Shown: positions 1-12,726 of the stretch, piece after piece
Layout: the number at the start of each line of letters is the position of its first letter
How positions within the stretch are numbered: position 1 is the first letter of the stretch
NCBI RefSeq assembly: GCF_016808335.1
Contig: NC_053143.1
Coordinates: forward strand, 51,677,441 to 51,741,440
Length of the DNA: 64,000 nt
Reading direction: 5' to 3'
From: Panicum virgatum
Lineage: Eukaryota; Streptophyta; Magnoliopsida; Poales; Poaceae
Made by a program: the position numbers and the translations under genes
The notes under the pieces: generated by a model
Databases searched by the model: none
The model's input: the letters and a program-made list of their open reading frames with translations, nothing else
Told to the model about the DNA's origin: nothing

Positions 1-1352
1 TCCACACGGCGGCATCGCGGAGAAGACTTTGACTCGAAGAAAGAACCTCGACCGTCGGATGAGTCCTTGTATCTTTTTTCGGTTTTGCCCCTATGGGCTT
101 TTTAGTATCTAATTGAGTCTAGGGGTAGTTTAGTCCTTTGAGTTGAGAATTGTTGGGGTTAAAAACCCCCTCACCCCCTCTCCCTCTCTCTCTGTTTTTT
201 CTTTCCCCTGGCGCAAGAACGGAAGGGTGTCCCCCTCCTCTCCTGTGTTGTTTTTTCCCCCCTTCTTCTCTCTTCTCTACTTGTCTAGGGTTAGGGATCT
301 CCCATGGAGGATTGAGTTTTTGTACTGGAATTCGACGGGAATGTAGGCCCCATCCTCCTCTTGCCCTCTGGGCGTTGTATTTTGATTCAATCTTGTTTCG
401 CTGCTGGATTTTGGTTTCCTTGTGTTGCGTTGCTGTGCAGGGCCGGCTCTGTGTTTTGGCGCTGATGCTTGAGGGCGAGCGGCAGCAGGCTTGGCAGGCA
501 CAGGGCGTGCACTTGGCCTTGACTGCAGTGGTGTGGCAAGTAGCAGCGCCGGCGGCGACTCCGCGACGCGCAGCAGGAAGCGGCAAGCAGTAGCACTGGC
601 AGCAGTGTTGGGCGGCGGCGCAAGGCAAGCCCTTTGCTCCATCTTCCGCAAGCACCCTGCACGCGCAGCAAGCCAGCAGGCCAAATCGGCACATGGGCCA
701 AAGCATCAGGCCACCACAGCAGCGGCGTGCTCAGGTTCACTAGCCCGAGGAGCAGGGAGCTAGGTGAGTTAGGTAAATTGTTTTTATTTACTTCTTTTCC
801 TGTTTTAGATAAGTTTTTCTTATTTAGTTTTCACCAATCTGTTTAAGCTATTTAATTAGTGTTTAATCTTGATAATCCTTGCATGTTTGGTTAGCTAGTT
901 CTTTTTAGTTTCCCAATGCATGCTTAGTTAGGGTGTTTTCTTTTTGATAGTTTTAATTAGCTTTTCTTAGGGCTAAGTTAAAAAGAAAAGCAAAACAAAA
1001 ACTAGTCTAGTTGTGTTTGTTAGATAGTTGTAATTCCAGTCTCTCTAGTTTGTGTTTCATCTGTGCACTAATCACTTTTCTCGGGCTCTCGAGTGGCTTT
1101 GTTTCGCGAAGATGTTTCTCTCGGTTTCGTTCGCGAATTTGTGCAACTGAGTTGTTGTTCGAGTTTATCTCTATCGTGCTTCTACGTGTGTTCGTATTCG
1201 CTTTGTGGATATTGCAAGTGCCGATAGCCGTCCTGAGCTATACGGTACTGATATTCACCTGTAAACTTGGGATCATAGGCCGGCCTTTCAATTGCGAGAA
1301 TTTTTTATCGGCTCCCATTCACCCCCCCTCTGGTCGCCTTTTCGGTCCCTCA
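1..1352 (+). mobile_element. LTR retrotransposon end (probable 3' LTR at about 149-1352)
   Basis: The stretch starting TGTTGGGGTTAAAAACCCCC near 149 and ending at a pyrimidine-rich CACCCCCCCTCTGGTCGCC block followed by CCCTCACA near 1352 has the look of a grass LTR: TG...CA ends and a terminal 'attcacccccc' block common in copia LTRs. Bases 1-148 would be the end of the internal region. No polyprotein is visible, and the other LTR lies outside the window, so the family and exact ends are not proved. The open frames here are GC-rich artefacts. Confidence 0.42.
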
Positions 1353-1798
1353 CACAGATATGGAAAGAAAACAGTAATAATACAACTTAAACATTACAGT
1401 CATTGACACAGTTAGCCAGCAATATTTTAATAACATGGTACATTGGTACTTAACATATTCTCATCAGATAACTTATTAGCACTACAATTGTCATATATTA
1501 TCATGACCAAAAAAACATAATGACATGACTCAATCGTCTTCAATAGCACCACTATTTGTGCTGGGCTTTTTCAAGATCCAGCATGGATATTGTGCATCCG
1601 TGCAATCATTGTTTTCGAGCCACATATGGAAGTTTGGTACCAGTGTATCTTGGCCTATCATGTAGGACGACAAGGTTAAGTGGTTCTCAGTCGTAGATGC
1701 TACATATTTTATCACATACCATACGTTCATTATTCACACTCATCTATTTGAAAACATGTGGTCTGATGTTTTTGTACATACTCCGTTTATGATCTAAG
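1353..1798. other. 3' flank of laccase-1, no recognised gene
   Basis: AT-rich sequence downstream of the laccase-1 stop codon. A 66-codon minus-strand frame at 1530-1730 resembles no family I recognise and has no clear splice or start context. It is probably chance or part of the 3' untranslated region. Confidence 0.4.
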
Positions 1799-2385
1799 CT
1801 AGGTTTCACTTTTCTTAGTACGGAGGTAGAAATCCTTTGGCATGAGATCAATGTCATGGCCACAAGTAGGAAAATTCACGGGCGGCGGAGGCAGAGATGT
1901 ATCCATTGTTGGCCCATCCTCTACAATGAACACAGCCGCCATGCCCATTGACAAATGAAATTCGTAATGACAATGCATGAACCATACACCTGTATACCAA
2001 AAATACAAATAATGAGTTGTCGGGTTCGTACACGGGCAGCCAACTAATATAAATAAATATGGGCGGCAATGTAAAGTAGACAACATCAAAATATCATTAA
2101 TCTAGAATTAGTTTGATTGAAGTCTCATAGAATCCTTAGAAATTGACTCCTTCAGACCCCGATCGAGTATAAATGTTTGTGGCTATTCTCACAGTGCACC
2201 AAATAGAAGTCTAAACTTGGAGATATATTTTTTGATTAAATTTCCTATCTTATCCCTATATGAAGTTATCAGGTTGACTTCAGATCCCGAGTGTAAATGT
2301 ATGTAGCTATTCACACATTGTTTTTGTTTCAGGATTTCATGCCCTACCAGATCTAGTTCAGGCGTGATATTATTGTATGGCATAA

Positions 2386-3056
2386 TCTTACTGTTACTAA
2401 TTGGAGACTTCTTTGAAGACTCCACATGAAGCCACCTAGGATCCTAGGTGGATACTCTAGAAAAATAGAGAAATCCTAGAAATTCATATAAAAATCAGAA
2501 TCATATGGCCCTCGTTGGATCTGTTATCCTTCCTAACAAATTACCCACCTCTGTCATCATGAAAATAGAATAAAGTAACCCCCTAAACATGTATCTAAAT
2601 TACCCACCTCTGCCATTATAAAAAAATCTGAAGTAACCCCCTAATCTTCGTGTAAATTACCCACATATGCCATTATAAAAATAATATAAATAATCTCATA
2701 AATTTGTATAAAAATTATCAAATTATGTCATAGTAAAAAGTTAAAGCAACCCCTAAATCTAAATCTAAATTATATAAGTACAATAAAATATTCGAGTGCA
2801 CCAATATAAAATTCTAAATTACTATTTCTATCATTATCAATATATTATTTATGTTATTTTTTATATAAAAATACTACCCACGATACATGTCACCATATAT
2901 TGATATATGATGGAAGAGATAAGAATACCAATTTATAAACAAATGCTTCAATTAACATATTCAAACACATGTAGACGTGCCATGCAAAATGAAATCTATT
3001 GCAATAGAGATATTAATTTTAATTAGCCTGTATGGGAGCATGGGTTGATAGGCTAG
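2386..3056 (+). mobile_element. Helitron-like non-autonomous element, copy A
   Basis: It begins TCTTACTGTTACTAATTGG directly after an A, and ends in a short hairpin-forming segment (AGCC...GGGTT...GGCTAG) with terminal CTAG followed by T. This matches the Helitron rule 5'-TC...CTRR-3' inserted between A and T. The body is AT-rich, with repeats of the type 'aaattacccacctctgccattataaaa', and has no ORF. A related copy lies at 39095-39862 in reverse, and a third at 59351-60194. It sits in the last intron of the laccase-1 pseudogene. Confidence 0.6.
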
Positions 3057-3310
3057 TAACTAGTAACAAGAGGAACTTTGAATGTCATGACGAAATTCAT
3101 GGTTAATAAACAAAAGGAACTAACATAATGTTATACTGTCAATGAGGCTCAAACTTCTAATTTTACCAAGATTCTCACTAAACTTCGTACAGAAGAGTTC
3201 ACTACACTCTTTTGATCTATGCAGAACCTATACGAAGCTTTCCTGTATGGAATGTTTTGCAGCCGGTGAGGCCAATATTTCTCCTTTTTGTTAGTAGGAT
3301 TTTGTCAAAC

Positions 3311-3313
<3 letters not shown>

Positions 3314-3398
<85 letters not shown>
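3314..3398. repeat. (AT)n microsatellite, about 85 bp
   Basis: Uninterrupted alternating AT from 3314 to 3398, inside the last intron of laccase-1. The tyrosine/isoleucine open frames on both strands across it are artefacts of the repeat. Confidence 0.97.
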
Positions 3399-3400
<2 letters not shown>

Positions 3401-4333
3401 AGCATAAGTGTTTTTGGGTGGCTCTGAAGCTTTCCATCTGGCAGCGGGTTTTCTCTACAACCTAACCCCTTTGCGCGCGGGATGCTTTTAATTTTTATTT
3501 CCTCTATTTGAACATTTTTGTTTTTAAAATAAGGTAAGCAATTCCACATAATATTTTCCTTCTAGGCACATGATACAAGGATTTAAATCTTATACGCACC
3601 TGGATTATTGGCAACGAATCGTATGGCAATCCACCCAAGATTTGGAACGAGCACAGTGTTCTTCACTGGTGGATTCACGTAGTTGTACCTGGCCCCATCC
3701 TTCACCGGATCATAACTGCCAAGCCCTTGCGCAAGCACAACCATGTCGTGCCCGTGTAGGTGCATTGGATTGGAGTCACCCTGTAGCATTGCAGTGCTCT
3801 GGAAGACTATCTCCACCACGGCACCATGTTGGAACCGCCGGACCAACGTCGCCTTGTAGGTCGGCTCTAGTCGCATCTCCTTTGGTCCAAATGGGATTAA
3901 GGCTTCATCAGTGAAATTGTATAATTTTGGTGGCATCTTTGGAAGGTTTTGCATCATGCCATGGAGGCCGGTGTGATAGTAGTGTGCTTCTAGTAGTGAT
4001 TTCGACGTCGGGGGCAGGAAGGAGACATTGTTCATGGTAGCCACTAGGATGTCCTCATCACTGTCGCCTCTCTTAGAGAACTTGTGGCCTTGCTTGCAGA
4101 TGGTGCCAAGGCCAAGCACAACGAACATGCGCTGATCGACTCTTTGTTGGACCAGAAGGTGCGCATGGTGCTGCAGGCTGGTCAGGTTGCTATGGAAGTA
4201 GAAGGATGTAACTGTGTCATGTATATCAGGCATCTTAGGCACTATCGGCACATCACCTGATGGACCTCGACATCCTACTTCTGTACCCCGGCTCGAGCTC
4301 ACTGACGTTGTGCCACTGCAGGGGCCTTGGCTC

Positions 4334-5247
4334 TGAAAGGATCGGGTGCTCTAGCCTACGAGGGGAGGGGGTGAATTAGGCACTATTCAAAAACCTTAGA
4401 CCTATGGCTCCAACTAGTTTGCACAAAATTAAACTAAATCATGCTATCTAGATGTGCAACTATGGTTGTTCTAGAGTGAAACCCCTATCCCAAAAGAGTT
4501 TAGCAACATATAGCCTTTCCTATCAAGAAACTACTCTATGAAAGTAAAGGCACACAAATTGCTAGAATGAAATGCGGGAGCTTAAGGAGCGGGATAGGAG
4601 ATAGCAAACTTTTGACGCGGGTGTTTATCCCGTGGTTCGGTTAGCCACAAAGGCACACCTACATCCACATTGTTGTAGCACTCACTAAGAGTATTGCTAC
4701 TCGGCCACCAAGTCTCTTCCGTGAACACAATCACAGTCACCTTGGCCCAGGGTTCCACTAAGGAGCTTCTCCACAAAGGATGGGGGTCTCCACGTCCCCC
4801 GCACAAAGTGTCGTCGCCGCTCCACACCAAGTCGGAGGGTCAATGACGTTGCCGGCGAGCTTCAAAGCTCCAAGGTGCCGGCGTACCAAGCTCTTGTTTT
4901 GGTTCACTAGAGAACCACATCACAAAGGCTCAAGGCCTTGCAATCTCACTCACTAAGGGCTAATCCTTTACACAACACTCTCAAAGTGTGCTAAGGGCTA
5001 AGGATATGATCTTGATGTTCTTGTATGGCTTGGAGGTGTTCTTGGATGTGTATGAGGTGTCTTGGGACTCCAGCAAGCTTTAAATGGCCGGGGTGAGGCA
5101 TATATATAGGCCACCAAGTCTTGTAGCCGTTGCTCCATCGGTCAGCAGAAATCTGCGTATCATCGGATGAACCGATGCCTCTGGCATGGGTAGCGTCGGT
5201 TCATCCGGTCTCTCTAAGCAACTGAAGTAGCCGTTGGCTTCTCTGAC
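4334..5247 (-). mobile_element. copia-like LTR, 5'-truncated, inserted in laccase-1 exon 5
   Basis: Read on the minus strand it ends ...CACCCCCTCCCC...GAGCACCCGATCCTTTCA, and it aligns along most of its length with the longer LTR at 53979-55382: shared 'ctatggctccaactagttt', the 'gtggttcgg' block and 'agccgttggcttctctgac'. A TATATATAGG block at about 5100-5107 is the likely LTR TATA box. Similarity stops near 5247, short of the 5' end of the LTR, so it was truncated before or by the CACTA insertion at 5291. No internal region is attached. Confidence 0.72.
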
Positions 5248-5290
5248 ACTATATCGTGGTAGGTCAATCGTGAGGCATTGTATCTTACTG

Positions 5291-5670
5291 CACTACCGGA
5301 TTCGCAGGGTTTGCTGTGTGCCTTGGGCACATGACAAACATTTTACTGTGTGCTACACACGGCAAAGAGCTCACGGCAAAGAGCAGCCGGCAAAGCCGTG
5401 TTTGCCGTGTGCCTTATCACGGGCTCACGGCAAACATTTTTCCGTGTGCCAAATCTTTGCCGTGTACCAGGTATAACACACGGCAAAGTTCAGCACTTTG
5501 CCGTGTGCCACGCCAGGTATAACACACGGCACACCTCATCACTTTGCCGTGTGCCGTGCCAAAGGCACACGGCAAACCTCAGAACTGCCGTGTGCCATGG
5601 CCAAAGCACACGGCAAAGTGACCAAACTTTGCTGTGTGCTATGGTAAAAGCACACGGCAAACTCCATTTA
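5291..5670. repeat. CACTA-1 left terminal and subterminal repeats
   Basis: The 10-bp terminal CACTACCGGA is followed by about ten copies or near-copies of TTTGCCGTGTGCC and its inverse, including adjacent palindromic pairs. The arrangement is expected for binding by the element-encoded TNP1-like protein. Downstream to about 5900 is AT-rich filler with no gene. Confidence 0.85.
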
Positions 5671-5899
5671 TTCAGGCTGTTTTTTATTTGCTCTCATATA
5701 TGGTCCCAAAACACGTATATTTCACAATAGATATCACAGGCAGTTTATATATATAACAATACACATTATAGATATTTCAAATATGACAATTCTCACAATA
5801 ACCATACAAGTCCATAAAAGTTCACACAAAGTCCATACAAATTCATTCAAAGTTCATACAAGTTCAAATACCCATAGAAATTCAGAAACGTGCGTACAC

Positions 5900-8337
5900 C
5901 TCACTGGATCGGCGGCGGAGGCAGTGGCGGTGGTGGCGATGGACCATTTGGCCCCCACATCATATACGGATGCCACGCCGGAGGCGGCCACTGCGGCGGA
6001 GGTCCCTGACGCGGCCACTGAGACTGCGGCCCCTGAGACAGCCACTGAGGCGTCCCCAGAGGCGGCTGAGGTGACATATCTGGATTCACGGGCACATCAC
6101 TGGATGCTGCCGATTGATTCTGGACATAGTTGAAAAGATTGCAAGTGATAGATACGATTGAAGATATGAACATTCGATATAAGTCATTTTAGGTTATTAT
6201 AAAGTTCTTAGTCACTGTAATTGTATCCTAAGTCATTAGTTCTAAATCATTGTGGCCTTATCAATCAATCAAAGTGCTAAGTCACAATAAGAAATGAAAC
6301 TACAAGGTTGTCAAGTCACTCACAGGAGTAGGAGTTGTTGCACGAGGTGGAAGTGGAAGTGGACAGAACTGAGACGGCGAATGACCTATCGACGCGCTGA
6401 GAGTTTGGATGTAGCTAAGCGCCTACTCCAGTCTCTGGCGATCAGCCTCCTGCTGCCGCAGAAACTCTTCCCGCTCGTCTTGCCACCTCGCCTCCAGCTG
6501 CTGCTGCCGTGCCAATAACTCCTGCTGCTGTGCCAACAGCTGGGCATCCATCTGGGCTTGCAATATTTGTTTGAAGGGTTAGAATAGAAAGAAATTGTAT
6601 GTAAATTTCAATCTACGATGGGTAACACAGAAATAACCTTGAGTGCGTCCATTTATATCTGTGAGGAGCTTGCCTCTGGGCGTATAGCTGGACTTGAGTC
6701 AGTGCTCCGAGCTCGAATCTGCGAGAGAGTGGGAGTACTGGCCATGTCGATTATGCTGTCAGCCATCAAGAGTCGGACATGCTTCCTGCCTCCTCCCGCC
6801 CTCATGAGGATTTCTACATCAATCGGCTGCGCGAACGGATCGAAATCCTACCCATGGACCTGCCTTGCCATCTCACTGTAACCACTCAGGCGGCTGTGGG
6901 TGAACGCATTGTTGTACGCCTCGGGCGGATCCTCTAGGTTGAAGGTGACATCGGACGACGACGCCCTCCCCTTGTGGGCCAAAGCATATGCCTGGAGCGG
7001 AGGCATTCCTGGCCACCATGTGCAGCCGACTGCGAAAAAAGGGACATGATTAGAAATTAAAAAGAATTTTGCATTAGAATAAAGAAATGAAGTCACGTAC
7101 CCAGGTAGCTGCGTACTGGCCGAGGTGACGGTTGCCTTGATGGTGTGATGTCCCACCCATCTGTAAGCGCCGCTCCCGGTGAGAGTTGTGGATCTCCACC
7201 CAACCCTCCGAGCACCACTTGTCCACCATCCTTTCGAAGCACGGAAGCTTACTGGCTAACCACCACGGCGGCACCTGCACGGAACCAAGTACAAGACATA
7301 TAAGATGATCAAATGGAGCATACAGAATCTTAGAAAAAGTAAATATTATTACTGTTGTATATATACCGAAAGAAATTGTTCCCGGGTCATCCTCATGTTT
7401 CTCGCCTGCTCTTTCTTGACCATCACATTGATTGATGCATGGTAAGTTACGATGGCCTGGATGTGTGCCTCGTAATTCATATCCGCCACGAGCTTGTAAC
7501 AGGCTTTGTTAGCCACCTCGCGTGCCATAGCAGGCGGTACTCCCTCCTCCAATTTGTAGAAATCCTACACATATACGCGACGTCAGTATTTCAAATAATA
7601 TCTGATGGATGCGGTCTATTGAGAGTCTACAAAAAAATCAAGCATATACACTTACCCATAGTTCGGCCAACACCTGGCTCGCCTTGCTCCTATGTTGGAT
7701 GTCTTCCGTGGCGATGTAGTTCTCCCAGGACGACGCCGGCTGCTCCATGCCAGAAATCTCCATCAAGCCAGGAAAGTGTAGCTTGCAGAGCAGCCCCAGG
7801 ATGCCGTTGGGCATGTGTTTATGAGCACCTGGACCAATACCTGGAGCGATGATCACAAAGTTCTTGCCCAAGTAATTAAGACAAATTATTAGTTTCAATT
7901 GTGATTTTGAATATATATAAAATTGTAGTGAAAATATCTAAAGTTATTTACCCTTTGCCGTCAGGATGAATAAACAGCCTTCCTGCCTCCGGTATGGATC
8001 GAGTCGGGAGCATAGAGGGGCCTCGCAACCATACACGAGGTATGGCGCCTACCTCCACCCCCTCCTGCTCCTCCTCCTCTTGCTCCTCCTCCTCCTCCTC
8101 CCGCGCCTCAGGTACCACATCCTCAGACGACGACAGGGAAGGTACAGGCGACGGTGTCCTCCTGCTCCTCCCCATCCTCTGTCGAGCTGTGCCAGTATTG
8201 TCAGTTGCTGCAGCCTTCTTTTTCCCCTTGCCTCTCTGTCTAGCCGACCGGGACAACCCAGCGCTCCCGCTAGCTCTGCCGAGCACCTCCGAGATGGACC
8301 TCATCATACCTTTGCCGCCCCCACCAACTTTGATCAT
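5900..8337 (-). pseudogene. CACTA-1 TNP1-like / Ptta-En/Spm transposase gene, decayed
   Basis: Several minus-strand exonic blocks together match the plant En/Spm accessory transposase protein. From 8337: a basic then Glu-rich N-terminal block (7948-8337); a block with PNGILGLLCKLHFPGL (about 7638-7840); a block ending near 7349 with KACYKLVADMNYEAHIQA; the signature MVDKWCSEGWVEIHN...GGTSHHQGNRHLGQY (7280-7090); a block AYALAHKGRAS...PPEAYNN (7010-6860); and a Gln/Glu/Arg-rich coiled-coil segment near 6560-6400. The same order is seen in CACTA-2 at 29470-31554. I did not reconstruct one uninterrupted spliced frame, so I call it a decayed or at best uncertain gene. In this family the protein binds the subterminal repeats. 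Confidence 0.68.
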
Positions 8338-8485
8338 TCACCTACAGTTAAAAAGATTAAACCAATTAATGCATGTATTACAGATTGTAATATAAACAAA
8401 ACATATACTATTAGAACTAGTAATGTAAACAAAATATAGTATTACAACTAGATAGTAAATTAATTAGTACGAATCTTACATATAT

Positions 8486-10199
8486 TAGAAATATTCATGA
8501 GCATCGGGATTAGCTGGATCATAGGTCTCGTCATCACTATCACGTGTGTCGTTACAATCAACACCATACTCTAAAGGAGGTTCGTTGTCATCATCACTGT
8601 CATTGGCTAAATGAAAACGCTCAAGTAATTCTATGTCCAGCACATTATTAACATCATCCCCGTCATCCTCGTGAACCCTTTCACTATCAACATCCATTCC
8701 GATCCCGTCGGCTAAGTCTATCTCAAATCTCCCTTGTAGCCCATCTTCTTGAAAGAACTCTCCAACATATGTGTTTGAGTCTATGTTGTAGTCATCGTTG
8801 TTTGGGACAGGTAGTTTACCATGTGGCGATACCTTGTACACAATATCCCAACCTTTGAGGCGGTCATTGGTTTGGCATGGGTATGAGAGATACTAGACTT
8901 GCGTGGCCTGTTGAGCCACAGTATAGACATCGTCTCCTGCGTACACCGATGACTGTTGAATTTCGACTAGACCAAGATTCGGAGTTCGTCGCACATCTTG
9001 AGGATCAAACCCATGACATTTGAATATAATTGGTTTCATAGTTTTGGTACCATGAAACGTGAGTTCGTATATTTCTTCGATTCTTCCATAGTACTCGATC
9101 CATCATCTCCAGGGGTAAAAACTCCGGTATTTGTGGTTCTTCAATTGGGCCGACTTTGCTCATGCCTTGTTGTGTGGAAGCGATATCAATTCCCATCATA
9201 AGTGGCAAATGACTTGACCCTATACGCGAAGCCATTGGCAACCTGTTGCAACTCAGCACTCATAGATGTATCTTTTTCGGCCTACAAGTTCAAGTTTAAC
9301 CAAGATAGTTCGTCATGTTATCCGCGCACAGGAGCAAATACTACGAACAATCTAAATTGGCTGTTACCTTCTTTTTGAACCAAGAAATGAAATCAGGACA
9401 GCCATTGCCCGCACCCTATCTAAGAAGGGTCTCAACTTCCTGTAGGGTAGGTGCCCTTGATAAATGCCAGAATTCCACATGAAATTCCCTGAATCAAAGA
9501 GGAACAATGGGATTGGATGCAGAACAGTAAGTATTCAAATACTAAATATTTGTTGACAACTTACTGTATGTACGGCTGGACTTCGAAAAGGTTGGTTAAC
9601 ACATATAGCATGATAGTATGCCACTCTTGAAATTGCAAGGTCTTGATGGTCGCACCACTTGCACTTCCCAGTTGCCCTTGAAAAAGACTTAGATTCGATT
9701 CATTGTCCCCAGCATTGTAACGAGGGGGTGGGTTATGCACGCTAGGAAGGTTGTCAGAATAGTATTTGGATGTGAAGTTTGACACCTCCTCTAGAATGTA
9801 TGCCTCTGCAATGGAAGCTTCAATTTTGCATTTTTTTTACATTTAGTTCGAAGAACCTTTTGACATCTCTCTATTGCATAGCACCAACGGGCCTGCATGG
9901 GACCCCCCATTCGTGCCTCGTATGGGAGGTGCAAAATCATATGCTCCATCAGATTGAAGAAGCCGGGTGGAAAAATCTTCTCCAACTTACAGAGCAACAC
10001 AGGCGCCATTCTTTCCATTTCTTTAATTACTGTGACAGATAACTCTTTTGCACAAAGCTGACGGAAGAAAAAACTCAACTCTGCCAGCACTTGCCAGACA
10101 TGATCAGGGATATAGCCTCAAACCATCATCGGAAGAAGCCGCTCCATCAATATGTGGTAGTCATGACTCTTGAGCCCGTTGATTCGCATAGTAGCCAAG
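8486..10199 (-). pseudogene. CACTA-1 TNP2-type transposase, 3' half only
   Basis: Minus-strand fragments match the C-terminal half of CACTA TNP2 transposases. The DUF4218-like region (10199-9561) has INGLKSHDYH, LAELSFFFRQLCAKELS and ARWCYAIERCQKVLRTKCK. The DUF4216-like region (about 9260-8486) ends in an acidic tail closing ...DPANPDAHEYF. The closest relative in the window is CACTA-2 (31684-34025), which shares the motifs almost residue for residue. Stops interrupt the frame (for example the 'MMV*GYIPD' point near 10110), and everything upstream of the DUF4218 part, including the catalytic Transposase_21 domain, is missing at about 10200. Confidence 0.78.
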
Positions 10200-10209
10200 T
10201 TCACTCCTA

Positions 10210-10770
10210 TATCATATTTTGGAAAAGAAATTTTCCTATATCATAACTTTGCATTGGCGAAGGTATGGTGTAAACTTTAGAGTTTCAGAAACCAACGGAT
10301 TCACTAGTAATCATGCACAGGTAAAAACTACCTTCTACCTACACGAGTTATATTAACATGTTAAATAAAACTAAAATTAACAAATGTATTCCCATGAAAC
10401 TATAATTAAAACTATAACATTAAAACTAACTAAAACTATAACATATAAACTATAAAATTAAAATTAAAACTATAACATTAAAACTAACTAAAACTAACTA
10501 CAAAATTAAAATTAACTAAAACTAACTATAACATTAAAACTAACTATAACATTAAACAAACTAAAACTATAATTAAAACTATAAAACTAAAATTAACTAA
10601 AACTAAAATTAACATGTAAAAAACAATGTATATACCTTCACCGTCGCCTCGCCGTCGCTCTCGCGCCGCCCTTGAGCCGTCTGCGCGCCGTGCCACGCAC
10701 GCTGCCGCCCGCGCCCGCGCTGCGCCCCGCGGCCGCCCACGCCCGTCACCTGCCTAGCGCCCGGCCACGA
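10210..10770. repeat. Low-complexity and GC-rich filler between TNP2 remnant and gypsy fragment
   Basis: 10370-10620 is a degenerate tandem array built on 'aaaactaactaaaattaac'. 10630-10765 is an abruptly GC-rich (CG)-dinucleotide stretch. No gene is seen. The change of base composition marks the junction with the gypsy fragment that starts near 10771. Confidence 0.7.
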
Positions 10771-12209
10771 TGTGCCTAGAAACTCTATCCCCTTTATCAT
10801 AATTCTAACCTGTAGACATCCCAAGTAACATTTAATACTTGCCCCAAGCGAGTGGGTGATTAAGGGGGTTTTTAGCAAAACTATAGGGATCTTGCGCTTG
10901 GCAACAAATCCCGATGCAATGAAGGAATGGGAGGCTCCAGAGTCGAATAAAACTGTCGCAATGATGGAGTCAACGAAGAACTCACCGAGCACCACATCTG
11001 GTGCCTCTTAGCTTCCTGAGCGTCGATGTGATTGATGCGACCTCGTCCAAATGACTGCACCGGTTTTCTTCTGTGATCCTGATGCTTGCGGTCCACCATG
11101 TCCTGCTCCTGATGCGGCAGTCCTTATACTTCCGCTGGAGTTCCCTTGGGCGGGTGCCCGGTTCTGGTTCTGCTTATAGGGGCAGTTGGCAGCATAGTGA
11201 CCAACCTCTCTGCAATTGAAGCAAGTTCTGTCATTGCTCACCACTTTACTTGCTTCACCATTGTTGTCCTTTTGTTGGTTCACGGAGCCCTAGCTCCGGA
11301 AAATTGGGGCTTGTTGGTTTGGCTAAAATCCGGAGGCTTTGAACTGTAGTGTGGGCTGGAACCTCGACTTCTGCTGGCTGTAGCCGAAGCGGGGCCTCTG
11401 GATCCTTTCCTGTTGCTTCTGTCTCTGTGCATTAAATTTGCGCTTGCCATCATTTTCCAACTCAGAACGGGTGTTTCCAAGAGGATCGCCTTGTTCATAA
11501 GGGTGTTAAAGTCCGGATAGATATGAGTGACTAACTGGATCCTTAGGGCCGGACTCAACCCTCTCCTGAAGCGGTCCTGCTTCTTCTTGTCCGTGTCGAT
11601 ACCATCCGGTGCATAGCGGGACAGCTTCATGAATTTTCGAATATATTGGGTGACCGTCATGGCACCCTGCTTCAGATTGCGGAACTCTTCCGCCTTCATC
11701 TCCATTATCCCCTCCGGGATATGATACTCACGGAATGCCTCTTGAAATTCCTCCCGGGTGATATTTTCGGGATTCTCAGAGGCATTGTTGTAATTATCCC
11801 ACCATTCTCCAGCTATTCCAATGAGCTGGTGGGCGGCCAGGAGAACTCGGTCTCTGCCTCTGGCATGGATGATGTCCAACTTCTTATTGATCTCGCGAAG
11901 CCAATCGTCGGCTTCGAGAGGATCTTCGGCATGATCAAAGGTGGGAGGCCTAAACTTCATGAATTCTGAAAGTCTTGCCTCGGGTCCGCGGGCATTCTCG
12001 CGGCATCCCTGTCGGTCCTGGACTAGGGTTTGCAGTAACCGGGTCTGCTGAGCCATAACGGCTACCAGATCGTTCATCGGAGGCTCGGGTAATTCCTGTT
12101 CTTCATCCTCTGGTTTCATTTCCACTTCTTCACTTTCTTCCTCTTCCTCAGCTATATAATCTTCGTCCAATTCCTCGTCATCGTAGTTGGCTCTTTCTTC
12201 ATAACCCAA
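10771..12209 (-). pseudogene. gypsy A gag-protease, truncated
   Basis: The 12209-11280 frame is a retrotransposon Gag: an acidic N-terminus, then ARLSEFMKFRPPTFDHAEDP, LREINKKLDIIHARGRDRVL, GEWWDNYNNA and MTVTQYIRKFMKLSRYAPDG. The next frame (11283-11008) has the CCHC zinc knuckle CFNCREVGHYAANCP. The third (10995-10771) has the aspartic protease active-site region LFDSGASHSFIASGF. Frame changes near 11280 and 11000 and the abrupt end after the protease start make it non-functional. Confidence 0.85.
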
Positions 12210-12726
12210 CTCTTGCTGAACTTCCTCTTCTTCCTGACAGTGATTTACACATGCAGGGGCGGGTAACGGGTCCCTTCAGTTATCCTGTCCAGCACGATTT
12301 GGTCGTGCCATGTGTCCTCTAGCTGCTTCCTCGTTGGCCTGGGCGGCACGCTCACAGTGGGCCTGAATGCGGGCAGAAGGAGCATGCGGCATATGCGTCC
12401 GGTGATAGCAGGGGGTAAGAAGAGAGGTTCTATGGGGGGTTCTAGCTAAGGAAGGTTTTTAAGAAAAACAGAGCAAGGCACACACAGAGCAAGCATACAC
12501 ACACAATCAACACTTCATTTCAACACAAGCACAAACACGTACATTATTTTTCCTACACGCGACCCACGGATCGCATACATACATATATAACTAGAACATA
12601 GTTTGCGTCATCTATGATTATGCATAGACATGACTCAGGGGGTCATTAACTATCTAACAGAGGCAATTGTTCAAGGCGATGCCACACTCGCCACTATCTT
12701 AACCTAAACTCCACTACTGGATCGGC

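Larger units (their letters stand above)
1799..4333 (-). pseudogene. laccase-1, 5'-truncated pseudogene (exons 5 and 6 only)
   Basis: Laccases are secreted multicopper oxidases that oxidise phenolics and monolignols in the apoplast. Two minus-strand exons remain. Exon 5 (3600-4333) holds the L3 copper motif HPMHLHGHD and ends NNPG at a GT donor (3599-3598). Exon 6 (1799-1989) starts after an AG acceptor and carries GVWFMHCHYEFH plus the downstream Met of the L4 motif, ending in a TAG stop. The 1.6-kb intron contains a Helitron-like element and an (AT)n tract. At 4334 the coding sequence runs straight into a copia-like LTR, and exons 1-4 are nowhere adjacent. The first bases of the remaining exon 5 align poorly with laccase-2 in a single frame, which suggests a frameshift too. 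It cannot make a laccase as seen here. Confidence 0.88.

Noticed and set aside
3212..3549. Open frames of alternating Ile/Tyr on both strands
   Set aside because: They are produced by the (AT)n microsatellite and have no conserved flanks.
1799..4333. A functional laccase
   Set aside because: Only exons 5 and 6 are present; exon 5 is cut by an LTR and no upstream exons are found in the window.
5291..5670. A CRISPR-like or satellite array
   Set aside because: Motifs are in both orientations with irregular spacing next to a CACTA terminus; this is a plant CACTA subterminal region.
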